Of a stretch of 64,000 nucleotides of DNA, positions 26,142-34,591 are shown piece after piece. Origin of the DNA: Sphingomonas colocasiae (GTDB taxonomy: Bacteria > Pseudomonadota > Alphaproteobacteria > Sphingomonadales > Sphingomonadaceae). The notes under the pieces are model-generated. The model had not been told where the DNA came from, ran no database searches, and saw nothing but the letters and a program-made list of their open reading frames with translations. Where the stretch lies: NCBI RefSeq assembly GCF_019880585.1, contig NZ_JAINVV010000009.1, positions 1 through 64,000 on the forward strand, in the 5' to 3' direction. The first letter of the stretch is position 1. Each line of letters opens with the position of its first letter. The translations under genes and the position numbers were made by a program.

Positions 26142-29100
26142 CCCGGTTCGGCTGTTGGCCTTTTCGACGGCGGCGATCGCGATCGCCGCCCCCGCGATGC
26201 TCGCGGCCCAGGCGCCCGGCGTCGCGGCGCTGATGGAACAGGGGCGTTATTGGCAATCGCGCGGCCGCACCGATCTTGCCAACCAGGCCTATCGCCGCGT
26301 GCTCGCGATCGATCCGGGCAATGCCGCCGCGCGCCGGGCGCTGGCCGGGCCGCCGCGCCCGACGCCCGCTCCGGCCCCGGCGCCCAAACCATCGCCCGCG
26401 CCCGCACCGACAGCCGCACGCCAGACGCCGCCGGCCGCTCCCGCATCGCCGACCAACGCCACACCCGCCCGACCGCCGGCCGAACGGTCGGCCGCACCCG
26501 CAGATCGTGGCGGAGAGGCGCGCGCGGCGGGCTTCCAGGCGCTCGATGCCGGCGATCTCGCCACTGCCGCACGCCGGTTCCAGGCCGCTTTGTCGCGCAA
26601 CGTCAATGATGCAGACGCGCTCGGCGGGCTTGGGCTGGTGCGGCTCCGCACCCAGCACTTCGCCGAGGCGCGCGACCTGCTCCAGCGCGCTTCGCGCGGC
26701 AGCAACGCGTCCAAATGGGCCGAAGCGCTCAATTCGGCGCGCTTCTTCGCGGGCATCGCCGAGGGGGAAGCGGCGGCGGATGCCGGCCGCCTGGACGAGG
26801 CGCAGCGCATCGCCGAAGGGCTCGTCCAATCCGACTTCGCCGACAAGTCGCCCGCTTACGACCTGCTGGGCGGCATCTACGAACGCCAGGGCCGCTATGC
26901 CGACGCCGCGCAGCTTTACGCGCAGGCGGCAAGCAAGGGCGGCGGCAAGGCGGAGGGATCGGTGCAGGCGCGCGCGATCCGCGCACAGGCACTGGACGCG
27001 GCATCGACAGGCAATGTCGTGCTCGCCGAACAGCTTTTCCAGCGCGGCATGATGGCCGACCCCAAGGACCCCTGGATCCGTTACGAGTTCGCGCGCTTCC
27101 TGGAGAAGCGCGGGCGCCGCGCCGATGCGGACGCGATCGCGGGCGGCCTGCGCACATCATCCGATCCCGAATCGCTTTATGCCGCCGCGCTGCTGCTGAG
27201 TCAGACCGACCGGGCGACCGAGGCGGAGGCGCTCCTCGATCGGATCCCGCAGGCCGCGCGTACGGCGGAGATGCGCGGCTTGGCGATCAACATCAAGGCC
27301 GATGCCGCGATCGCCCGCGCCCGCACCATGGCCGGCCAGGGCCAGGGCACGCAGGCGATGGCGGCGCTTCGCCAGCTCGCGGACACGCCGGGGCTGACCA
27401 TCGCCAACAAGGGCGCGCTCGCCGATGCGCTGTTCGATCTGGGCGATATCGCGGGTGCGTCGCTGATCGCGCAACAGGCGCTGTCCGAAGGATCGGACGA
27501 TCCGCGCGCCTATGAACCGCTGGTCCGCGTGCTCGCCAAGAGCGGCCAGGACGCCTTTGCCCAATCGGCCGTGCACCGCGTGGTCGAGCGGACGGGCAAC
27601 ACGCCCGACGGGCAGCGCGCCGTCGCCCGGCTCAACGGCATTCTCGTCGCCGCCCAATCGGACCGGTTGCGCCAGCAGGGCCAGTTCGCTCAGGCCTTCG
27701 ATCTGCTCCAGGCGCAATGGAACGCCGCGCCGGGCAATCCCGAACTGCTTTCGGCGCTGGCCCGGCTCTATCAGTCGGGCGGCCTGTACCCACAGGCGTC
27801 GCAGACCTTCCAGATGGTGCTGAACCAGGCGCCGCAGGACAAGGGCGCGCTGATCGGCCTGGTCGATTCCGCCAGCGCCGCCGGCGATTTCGAGACCGCG
27901 CGCCAGGCGACGGCGCGCGCGATCGCGCTCAGCCCCGGCGACTACAATGTCTATATGGCGGCGGCGCGCATGGAACAGGCGCGCGGCGACGAACGCGCGG
28001 CGATGCGCTATCTGAAGCGCGCCCGCGAACTCTATGTCGGCGCCAGCGGCAGCACCGCCGGCGGCTTCACTGCGGCCAATCCGTTCGCCAACCGGCCACA
28101 GGGCGCGGTCGCCAATCCGTTCATGGCGGCCCAGCAGACGGTCAACCCTTTCGCGCTCGGCAATCCGCAGGCGGCGGCGCAGCAGCCGATGCCCGCGCAG
28201 CAGATGTCGGCCTATCCGGCCGCGCCCCAGGTGATCAGTCCGGGACCGATGCCCGGTTACGCGCAGGCGGCTCCGGCCTATGCCGCGCCGATGGTGCCTG
28301 CTCCAATAGCGCCTGCGGCCCAAGTGGCCCAGGCGCCGATCACAGATCCCGTGCTCCAGTCGATCGATCGCGACATGCGCGCGCTCAGCACCGAGACAGG
28401 GCCGCGCGTCGATGTCAGCACCGGTTATCGCCAGCGTTCGGGCGAGGTGGGCCTGAGCCAGCTCAAGGAACTGGGCGGCACGGCGGAAATCTCGACCGAC
28501 TTCGCGGGCGGCCGCGTGTCCGGCAAGGCAAGCGCGGTGGTGCTCGATGCCGGCCGGCCCACCGGATCGGGCCTGGCGCGCTTCGGTCGCAACGCCACCG
28601 CCGAAGCGATCGGCATCGTCGAACAGCAGCCCTCGCAGCTCACCCAGGCCGACACCCAGCACGCCTCGGGCGTCGCGGTGTCGGTGGGCTATGAGAACAA
28701 GATCGTGAAGGCCGATATCGGCACCACCCCGCTGGGGTTCGAAAAGAATCAGGTGGCGGGCGGGATCACCGTCACGCCGCGCCTGTCGCGCTACGCCACC
28801 GCGCGGATCTGGGCGGAACGACGCCCGGTCACCGACAGCGTGATCTCCTATGCCGGAACCACCGATCCGGTCTCCGGCGCGTTCTGGGGCGCGGTGATGA
28901 AGGCCGGCGGCGGCGTCTCCTTCTCCTATGACAGGGACGGCAGCGGTGTTTATGCCGACGGTTCCTATTATCGCTATGACGGCACCAACGTCGCCGACAA
29001 TCACGGCATCCAGGTGAATGTGGGCGGCTATCTGCGCGTCTACCGCGATACGCGGTCGAGTCTGACGGTGGGCGTCAACGCCAATTACCAGCAATTCGGC

Positions 29101-29511
29101 AACAACCAGAACTACTTCACCTTCGGCCATGGCGGCTATTTCAGCCCGCAGAGCTTCCTGTCGGTCAGCTTCCCGCTGCGCTACGCGATGCGCGGCGAGC
29201 GGCTGGACGTCGATGCGAGCATCGTGCCCGGCTATCAGAGCTACGATCAGGGCAGCAGCCCGCTTTACCCCACCGATCCGGCGGCGCAGGGGCAGCTCGA
29301 TTCACTGAAGGCGCAGAATGACGATGTTCGCTCGCGCTTCGACAGCATCAGCAAGACGGGCTTCGGCATCTCGGCGGGCGGCTCCGTCTATTACCGGGTC
29401 AGCCCCGGCACCCGGATCGGCGGGGAACTCAATCTCAACACCTTCGGCGATTATAACGAGTTCAAGAGCCTGATCGGCATCCGCCAGCAATTGGGTGGAG
29501 GGAACGAATGA
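26134..29511 (+). CDS. bcsC: BcsC, outer-membrane cellulose export protein
   Basis: This 1125-residue protein starts with a signal peptide (RLLAFSTAAIAIAAPAMLAA). TPR repeats fill residues 25-70 and 130-640, interrupted by a Pro/Ala-rich stretch (about 71-125). A second low-complexity linker with three NPF motifs (about 648-730) leads to the C-terminal beta-barrel, beginning near TGPRVDVSTGYRQRSGEVG. The ATG at 26134 overlaps the end of bcsAB by eight bases; GTG 26131 is in frame. The TPR scaffold should reach the inner-membrane synthase across the periplasm and pass the glucan to the barrel. The linkers are more elaborate than I would expect in enterobacterial BcsC. Confidence 0.92.
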   Translation: MRNPVRLLAFSTAAIAIAAPAMLAAQAPGVAALMEQGRYWQSRGRTDLANQAYRRVLAIDPGNAAARRALAGPPRPTPAPAPAPKPSPAPAPTAARQTPPAAPASPTNATPARPPAERSAAPADRGGEARAAGFQALDAGDLATAARRFQAALSRNVNDADALGGLGLVRLRTQHFAEARDLLQRASRGSNASKWAEALNSARFFAGIAEGEAAADAGRLDEAQRIAEGLVQSDFADKSPAYDLLGGIYERQGRYADAAQLYAQAASKGGGKAEGSVQARAIRAQALDAASTGNVVLAEQLFQRGMMADPKDPWIRYEFARFLEKRGRRADADAIAGGLRTSSDPESLYAAALLLSQTDRATEAEALLDRIPQAARTAEMRGLAINIKADAAIARARTMAGQGQGTQAMAALRQLADTPGLTIANKGALADALFDLGDIAGASLIAQQALSEGSDDPRAYEPLVRVLAKSGQDAFAQSAVHRVVERTGNTPDGQRAVARLNGILVAAQSDRLRQQGQFAQAFDLLQAQWNAAPGNPELLSALARLYQSGGLYPQASQTFQMVLNQAPQDKGALIGLVDSASAAGDFETARQATARAIALSPGDYNVYMAAARMEQARGDERAAMRYLKRARELYVGASGSTAGGFTAANPFANRPQGAVANPFMAAQQTVNPFALGNPQAAAQQPMPAQQMSAYPAAPQVISPGPMPGYAQAAPAYAAPMVPAPIAPAAQVAQAPITDPVLQSIDRDMRALSTETGPRVDVSTGYRQRSGEVGLSQLKELGGTAEISTDFAGGRVSGKASAVVLDAGRPTGSGLARFGRNATAEAIGIVEQQPSQLTQADTQHASGVAVSVGYENKIVKADIGTTPLGFEKNQVAGGITVTPRLSRYATARIWAERRPVTDSVISYAGTTDPVSGAFWGAVMKAGGGVSFSYDRDGSGVYADGSYYRYDGTNVADNHGIQVNVGGYLRVYRDTRSSLTVGVNANYQQFGNNQNYFTFGHGGYFSPQSFLSVSFPLRYAMRGERLDVDASIVPGYQSYDQGSSPLYPTDPAAQGQLDSLKAQNDDVRSRFDSISKTGFGISAGGSVYYRVSPGTRIGGELNLNTFGDYNEFKSLIGIRQQLGGGNE

Positions 29512-29993
29512 TGTTTCAGAAGCGTATTGAAGTCGACGCCGACATGAAAGAGCTCGCGATCCTGTCCGGTTATCCGCTGCTGCGCTCCCATCCGGCGCTG
29601 CTGGCAGCCATGATCGGCGAGGTGAGCGACGGCGCGACCGAGGAACAGGCGCGCGGTTTCTTCAACGCCGTGGGCGTGCGGCTGGCCGCGATGCTGCAAT
29701 TGACAGAGATCGACGATGTCGATGAACTGGTCGCGCAGATGAACGCCTTGTGGGACGCGCTGGGCCTGGGCCGCGTCAGCCTCGAGCTCGACGACGAGGG
29801 GATCGACATCATCCATAGCGACCTGCCCGCCGTGCTCGACGCCGGCGACGACGGCCTGTGGATGCAGGCAGCGCCGCATATCCTGGAAGGCGCCTATGAA
29901 AGCTGGTTCCGCAGCCTCGGCAGCGGTTCCGCGCTGACGACACGGCTGACGCGCGCGACGCCCGGCCTTGTCGAACTGCGTCATGGATATTGA
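29508..29993 (+). CDS. bcsD: BcsD, periplasmic cellulose-crystallisation subunit
   Basis: This 161-residue protein has the AcsD/BcsD pattern: a helical N-terminal half, then WDALGLGRVSLELDDEGIDI, IIHSDLPAVL and LEGAYESWFRSLG. These line up with the corresponding segments of Komagataeibacter AcsD (NWGYVKLDL, IVHEDLP, LEGLYGRWITS), recalled from the known protein. AcsD forms an octameric ring in the periplasm that aligns glucan chains. There is no signal peptide, as in AcsD. ATG 29508 overlaps the bcsC stop by four bases, and the bcsZ start lies within this gene's last codons. Confidence 0.85.
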   Translation: MMFQKRIEVDADMKELAILSGYPLLRSHPALLAAMIGEVSDGATEEQARGFFNAVGVRLAAMLQLTEIDDVDELVAQMNALWDALGLGRVSLELDDEGIDIIHSDLPAVLDAGDDGLWMQAAPHILEGAYESWFRSLGSGSALTTRLTRATPGLVELRHGY

Positions 29994-30984
29994 GCGGCGC
30001 GCGTTTCTCGCCCTGAGCATGTTGATGATGTCGGGATGCGCGAGCGCGGCGCCGAAAAAGCCCGTCCAGCTCGCCGGCTGGGACGCGTTCAAGGCCCGCT
30101 ATCTGCTAAGCGAGGGCCGCATCGCCGATAGCGGCAATGGTGGCATCAGCCATAGCGAGGGCCAGGGCTATGCCATGCTGCTCGCCGAGATCACCGGTGA
30201 TCGCGACAGTTTCGACCGGCTCCATGGCTGGACGGAAACCACGCTGATACGCCCCCACGAAGCGCTGTTCTCCTGGCGGTTCGAACCCGGCAAGGGCGTG
30301 ACCGATCCCAATAACGCCACCGATGGCGACATATTGATCGCCTGGGCGCTGATGCGCGCGGCGGTGCGCTGGCGCGATGCGCGCTATGGCGCGCGCGCGA
30401 CGGCGATCCGCGCCGCGATCCACGCCCATCTGGTCCGCAAACAGGGGTCGCGCACCGTGCTGTTGCCCGGCCTGGCCGGTTTCGATCATGCCGGCCGCAC
30501 CACCATCAACCTCTCTTATTATATCTGGCCGGCGCTCGACGCCTTCCGCAAGGCCGATGGCGCCGATCGCTGGGCGGCGGTGATCGCCGACGGCGAAAAG
30601 CTGCTGGTGGAGGCGCGCGCGGGCCCACTGCAACTGCCCACCGACTGGACCGATATCGGCGCCGACGGCCACGCGGCCCCCGCCGCCGACAAGCCGCCGC
30701 GCTTCGGCTTCGACGCCATCCGCATCCCGCTCTACCTGGCGCTCGGCAACCGGCGGGCGGGCGCCGAGACCATCGCGCGCTTCTGGCGGAGCTATGCCGA
30801 ACCGGGAAAGCCGATCCCGGCCTGGGTGGATGTGAAGACCGGCGAGGTTGCCCCCTATCCGCTTTCGGACGGGGGCTACGCGCTGGTGCGGCGGCTGCTG
30901 GGGCCCGCCGCGCCGATGCGGCCGGAGGCCAGCCCGGCGGACTATTATTCCACGGTGCTCAAGCTGCTGGCGCAGATTTCCTAG
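29983..30984 (+). CDS. bcsZ: BcsZ, family GH8 endoglucanase
   Basis: This 333-residue GH8 enzyme trims glucan during cellulose export. The general acid Glu is in SHSEGQGYAMLLA near residue 55 and the Asp region in NNATDGDILIAWAL near residue 110. RFGFDAIRIPLYLA is the conserved later block. The N-terminus, ERRAFLALSMLMMSGCASA, has twin Arg and a Cys after a hydrophobic stretch, so it may be a lipoprotein or a Tat substrate rather than a plainly secreted protein. The ATG at 29983 overlaps the bcsD end by 11 bases. It closes the cellulose operon and is convergent with the amidohydrolase gene. Confidence 0.9.
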   Translation: MDIERRAFLALSMLMMSGCASAAPKKPVQLAGWDAFKARYLLSEGRIADSGNGGISHSEGQGYAMLLAEITGDRDSFDRLHGWTETTLIRPHEALFSWRFEPGKGVTDPNNATDGDILIAWALMRAAVRWRDARYGARATAIRAAIHAHLVRKQGSRTVLLPGLAGFDHAGRTTINLSYYIWPALDAFRKADGADRWAAVIADGEKLLVEARAGPLQLPTDWTDIGADGHAAPAADKPPRFGFDAIRIPLYLALGNRRAGAETIARFWRSYAEPGKPIPAWVDVKTGEVAPYPLSDGGYALVRRLLGPAAPMRPEASPADYYSTVLKLLAQIS

Positions 30985-30994
30985 AGTCCGGACC

Positions 30995-31957
30995 CTAGAG
31001 CGCCCCAACCTCAAGCAGCTTTCCGCCGGTGCCGAAATCGATCGCATCACGGGCCTCGGGCGTCAGCCATTCATAATCCTCCAGTGCGGCGAGCGTCTTC
31101 TGCGCGAAGGCGAAGGGCAGGAAGGGAATGTCGCTGCCGAAGACCAGGCGTTCCGGCCCGACCAGCGACAGCGCGGCATCGAGGCTGGCCGGCCCCGCCG
31201 AGACGGCGGTGTCGTAATAGAGCCGCTTCAGATAGCTCTGCACGCTACGCCCGCGCGCGTTGAATTCGGCATAGGCCGGGCGCGGCGAATGCTCCATCAT
31301 GCTCAGGCGCCAGGCGACGAAGGGCAAGGTTCCGCCCAGATGCGACAGCACCCAGCGGATATTGGGATAGCGGTCGAATATACCGGTGAAGATCATCTCC
31401 GCCACGCAGCGCGTGGTATCGAACACGAATTCCAGGATCGGCGGCGGCAGGGTGAGGCCCAGGGCCTCGGCGCCTGCGGGAACGCCGGGATGGAGCAGCA
31501 CCAGCGCGCCCTTCGCATCGAGCATTTCGAGCAAGGGCGCGAAGACCGGATCGGACCAGTAGCGCCCCTGACTGCTGGTGAGCAGGATCACGCCCTCCAG
31601 CCCCGATCCCTCCAACCGTGCCAGTTCCGCCATCGCGGCGGGCACGTCGGGCAACGGCAGGGTCGCAAGTCCGCCGATCACGCCGGGATGATCGGCCTTG
31701 AGCTGGACGAGCAGATCGTTGGTCCGGCGCGCGAGATCGATCGCCAGCACCGGATCGCCGAAATCGACGCCCGGCGCCGAGATCGACAGCAGCGACCGCG
31801 CGATACCGAGCTGCTCCATCCCCTCGAACAGGCCGTCCAGGCTCCATTGCGGAAAGGGCACGCGCCCGACCGAGGCGATGCCGGCGGCGGCGAGCGTCTC
31901 GCGATAGATGTCGGGGACGAAATGGGTGTGGAAATCGATCCGTCCGCGCCCCGCCAT
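30995..31957 (-). CDS. ACMSD-like amidohydrolase (metal-dependent decarboxylase/hydrolase)
   Basis: This 320-residue TIM-barrel enzyme belongs to the amidohydrolase_2 group with ACMSD and related decarboxylases. Metal ligands: the HxH of RIDFHTHFVPD near residue 9, the His of LVLLHPGVP, the His of WVLSHLGGTLPF and the Asp of LVFGSDIPF. No signal peptide. The family removes carboxylate from aromatic or semialdehyde acids, or hydrolyses lactone-like rings. The start is divergent from the PhyH gene, with the 17-bp palindrome at 32012 between them. I infer joint control and a role in the same catabolic route; the substrate is unknown. Confidence 0.88.
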   Translation of the reverse strand: MAGRGRIDFHTHFVPDIYRETLAAAGIASVGRVPFPQWSLDGLFEGMEQLGIARSLLSISAPGVDFGDPVLAIDLARRTNDLLVQLKADHPGVIGGLATLPLPDVPAAMAELARLEGSGLEGVILLTSSQGRYWSDPVFAPLLEMLDAKGALVLLHPGVPAGAEALGLTLPPPILEFVFDTTRCVAEMIFTGIFDRYPNIRWVLSHLGGTLPFVAWRLSMMEHSPRPAYAEFNARGRSVQSYLKRLYYDTAVSAGPASLDAALSLVGPERLVFGSDIPFLPFAFAQKTLAALEDYEWLTPEARDAIDFGTGGKLLEVGAL

Positions 31958-32011
31958 GCCGATGCTCTCCTTGCCATGCTTTCGGGGAAACGTTGACGCG
32001 ACCGATTATTT

Positions 32012-32028
32012 TGTCAAGTATCTGAACA
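32012..32028. promoter_or_regulatory. Copy 2 of the 17-bp palindrome (putative shared operator)
   Basis: TGTCAAGTATCTGAACA matches the consensus TGTCAAGTAAATTGACA at 13 of 17 positions, with the left arm and GTA centre intact. It sits between the divergent amidohydrolase (31957) and PhyH (32049) genes. CCGATTATTT precedes it, like CCGATTATA at 52365. Confidence 0.65.
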
Positions 32029-32048
32029 AAATCAGGAGGAGAGTCGCC

Positions 32049-32891
32049 ATGGCAAGTCGATTGATACGGCCCATCACCGATGCCGAAGTGGACGCGTTCG
32101 AGACCACCGGCGCGGTCTGCCTGCGCGGCATGTTCGATGCCGGCTGGGTCGCGCGGATGCGCGAGGCGATGGATCGGGTGCTCGCCGATCCGGGGCCGAT
32201 CCATATCGAGGCGGCGGCGGATGGCGGGCGGCTGGCGGTAGAAACCTATGTCTGGCGGCGCGACGCGGCGTTCCGCGACTATGCCTTCGCCTCGCCCGCA
32301 TCAGCCATCGCGGCGCGGCTGCTGCGCGCGGAGAAGGTGAATCTCCTGTTCGATCAGATGCTGGTGAAGGAACCGATGACGCCGACGCCGACGAGCTGGC
32401 ACCAGGACGGCCCCAACTGGCCGATCCACGGCACCCAGGCGCTGTCGCTCTGGATGGCGCTGGACGATGTCGACCAGCAATCGGGCGCGATGCGCTACGC
32501 CTCCGGCTCGCATGAGGGTCCGGCCTATGCATCCTCCACCAATTTCGTCCGCCATATCCGGCCCGACGCGAAGAATACGAGCGGCGATCCCTGCCCCGAT
32601 TTCGATGCGATCGAAAACGGCCCGGAGGTTATCGGCTGGGACGTGCAGCCCGGCGACGTGCTGGCGCATCATATGTGGACCGCGCATGCCGCGAACGGCA
32701 ACCTCTCCCCCGACCGCCGCCGCCGCGCGCACACGACGCGATGGGCGGGCGAGACCGCGCGCTTCCAGACGGGCTATTACAAGCTGCGCATGCCCTTCAC
32801 CCCGACGCTTGCCGATGGCGATCCGCTCGACAGCGAGCATTTCCCGGCGGTGCCGTTCGAGCGGGACTGGGAACTGGTCGAGCAGGTTTGA
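32049..32891 (+). CDS. Phytanoyl-CoA dioxygenase (PhyH) family protein
   Basis: This 280-residue 2-oxoglutarate/Fe(II) oxygenase has the iron-binding His-x-Asp in TSWHQDGPNWPIHG near residue 120 and a later His in HHMWTAHAANGN. An Arg-rich RRRRAHTTRW follows for 2-oxoglutarate binding. ATG 32049 has AGGAGGAGAG upstream. Relatives hydroxylate branched acyl-CoAs, terpenoids and small secondary metabolites. The divergent ACMSD-like gene and the palindrome at 32012 place it in the shared regulon. It is followed by a 415-base repeat-rich gap. Confidence 0.9.
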   Translation: MASRLIRPITDAEVDAFETTGAVCLRGMFDAGWVARMREAMDRVLADPGPIHIEAAADGGRLAVETYVWRRDAAFRDYAFASPASAIAARLLRAEKVNLLFDQMLVKEPMTPTPTSWHQDGPNWPIHGTQALSLWMALDDVDQQSGAMRYASGSHEGPAYASSTNFVRHIRPDAKNTSGDPCPDFDAIENGPEVIGWDVQPGDVLAHHMWTAHAANGNLSPDRRRRAHTTRWAGETARFQTGYYKLRMPFTPTLADGDPLDSEHFPAVPFERDWELVEQV

Positions 32892-33306
32892 GCCGCCACC
32901 CCGTCATTCCCGCGCACGCGGGAATCCAGAAGATGTCGATCATCGAACTCTACGACTCTGGATTCCCGCGTGCGCGCAGTGGTGTCCGGGATTCTTTTGG
33001 CTGAGGTAGGCGTAAGCCAAGCAATCCCTTGGGATGAGCCTGTTGTCCTGTTGTCGAGACAAGCTTCCAGGCGGCAATGGGAGAACATGGGCAGTAGAAA
33101 GCGCGCGCTTTCATCACAACTCGCGTCATTCCGGCGAAAGCCGGAATCTTCTTCGACATAGAGCACGAGATTCCGGCTTTCGCCGGAATGACGACTGGTT
33201 TTTGGGGTCATTTGAGAAGCGGTACCGCCATTATCTCACGACTCCCTGAAATCCCGGACACCCGTGCGCGTGCGCGGGAATGACAAGGTGAGAGGGCTAG
33301 GGCCGA
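32892..33306. repeat. Non-coding gap with nested REP-like inverted repeats
   Basis: No gene is seen here. A REP-type hairpin (ATTCCCGCG-CA-CGCGGGAAT) lies at 32906-32925, with a broken copy from 32961 and an inverse partial copy around 33264-33285. GGTGTCCGGGATT at 32981-32993 returns inverted at 33250-33262. Inside that pair is a perfect 24-bp inverted repeat, 33124-33147 with 33170-33193, of the type TTCCGGCGAAAGCCGGAA. The same REP family occurs at 53.6 kb. The block probably also ends transcription of the two convergent flanking genes. Confidence 0.75.
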
Positions 33307-34566
33307 TCACCGCAGCGCCACGTCGAGCGCCTTCACCCCCCACAGGAAGTTGCTGCGCATCAGCGCCGGTTCACCGAGAATGCGGTAATCGGGATAGCGG
33401 CGCAGGATCTCGCCCAGCATCAGCGACAATTGCGTGCCCGCCAGCCGCGAACCCAGGCAGCGATGGGCGCCGATGCCGAAGGTGAGGTGGCGATTGGCGT
33501 TGGGCCTGTCGAGGATCAGCCGGTGCGGATCGGCGAACATCTCCGGATCACGATTGGCGGCGCCATAGAGCATCACGATCCGCTCACCCGCCGCGATCGC
33601 CTGGCCACCCACCTCGCTATCCTGCGTCGCGGTGCGCATGAACTGCACGACCGGGGAGACGTGGCGCACCAGCTCGTCGACCGCCTTGCCCATCATCGCG
33701 GGATTGGCGGCGAGGCGCGCGCGTTCTTGCCGGTGGGCCGCCAGGGTGAGCATCGCGCCCGACAGCGAATTGCGCGTGGTATCGTTGCCCGCCGCGATCA
33801 GCGTGGCGGCGAAACCCTTGCGGATCTCCGGATCCATCGGTTCGCCATCGACGGTCGCATGGGCGAGTGCGGTCATCACATCGTCGCGCGGTTCGCGGCG
33901 GCGCTCCTCCATCAGCCATAGGCTATATTCGAACATCTCCTCATAGGCGCTGCTCGCATCGTCGATGTCGCGCGCATAATCGGGATCGTCGCTGCCGAGC
34001 ACGCGATTGGTCCAGTCGAAGATGCGATGCTCGTCGCTGGCCGGCATGCCGAGCAACAGGCTGATCATCTTGATCGGGATGACCGCGGCGATCCGCTCGA
34101 CAAACTCGATAGGCGCATCACCGCTGTCCGCCAGGTCGCGCTCCAGCCCTTCGAACAGCTCCGCCACATAGGCATGAAGCTGCTCCTCCACGCGCCGGAG
34201 GCCGGCGGGCATGAAAAAGGGCTGGGCCGGCCCGCGCTGGTGCAACTGTTCGGGGGGGTCGGTCGCGATCAGCGTGCGCGCCAGGACGGAGGTGACCGAA
34301 GGCCACATGCCCGCGCGCACATCGGTGGTCAGCCGGAAACCGCGCGTCGAGGTGAAACGCGCCGGATCGCGCGACACGGTTTCGATGTCGCGGTGGCGCA
34401 GCAGCGCCCAGAAACCGGGCTGCACCGCCGATCCGGGATGGCGATAGACCGGCGTTTCGGCGCGCAGCCGATCGTAGAGCGCATGCGGGTGGCCGGCGGC
34501 GAAGACGTCGGGATCGAGCAGGTCGAGCACCGGTTTCTCCCGGTCGCGCTCAAGGGTTGCGGTCAT
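33307..34566 (-). CDS. Cytochrome P450
   Basis: This 419-residue soluble bacterial P450 has the I-helix oxygen-activation motif AAGNDTTRNSL, the ExxR pair in DELVRHVSPVVQFMR and the heme loop FGIGAHRCLGSRLA, with the Cys ligand near residue 368. It ends close to KALDVALR. The MRTATQDSEVGG and GAANRDPEMF blocks are of the style seen in CYP124/125-like enzymes that oxidise terminal methyl or ring carbons of lipids and steroids; this is style only. ATG 34566 has GGAGAG upstream. It follows the SDR gene by 25 bases on the same strand. No ferredoxin or reductase gene is adjacent. Confidence 0.93.
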   Translation of the reverse strand: MTATLERDREKPVLDLLDPDVFAAGHPHALYDRLRAETPVYRHPGSAVQPGFWALLRHRDIETVSRDPARFTSTRGFRLTTDVRAGMWPSVTSVLARTLIATDPPEQLHQRGPAQPFFMPAGLRRVEEQLHAYVAELFEGLERDLADSGDAPIEFVERIAAVIPIKMISLLLGMPASDEHRIFDWTNRVLGSDDPDYARDIDDASSAYEEMFEYSLWLMEERRREPRDDVMTALAHATVDGEPMDPEIRKGFAATLIAAGNDTTRNSLSGAMLTLAAHRQERARLAANPAMMGKAVDELVRHVSPVVQFMRTATQDSEVGGQAIAAGERIVMLYGAANRDPEMFADPHRLILDRPNANRHLTFGIGAHRCLGSRLAGTQLSLMLGEILRRYPDYRILGEPALMRSNFLWGVKALDVALR

Positions 34567-34591
34567 CTCACTCTCCTGAAGAAACCCATAT

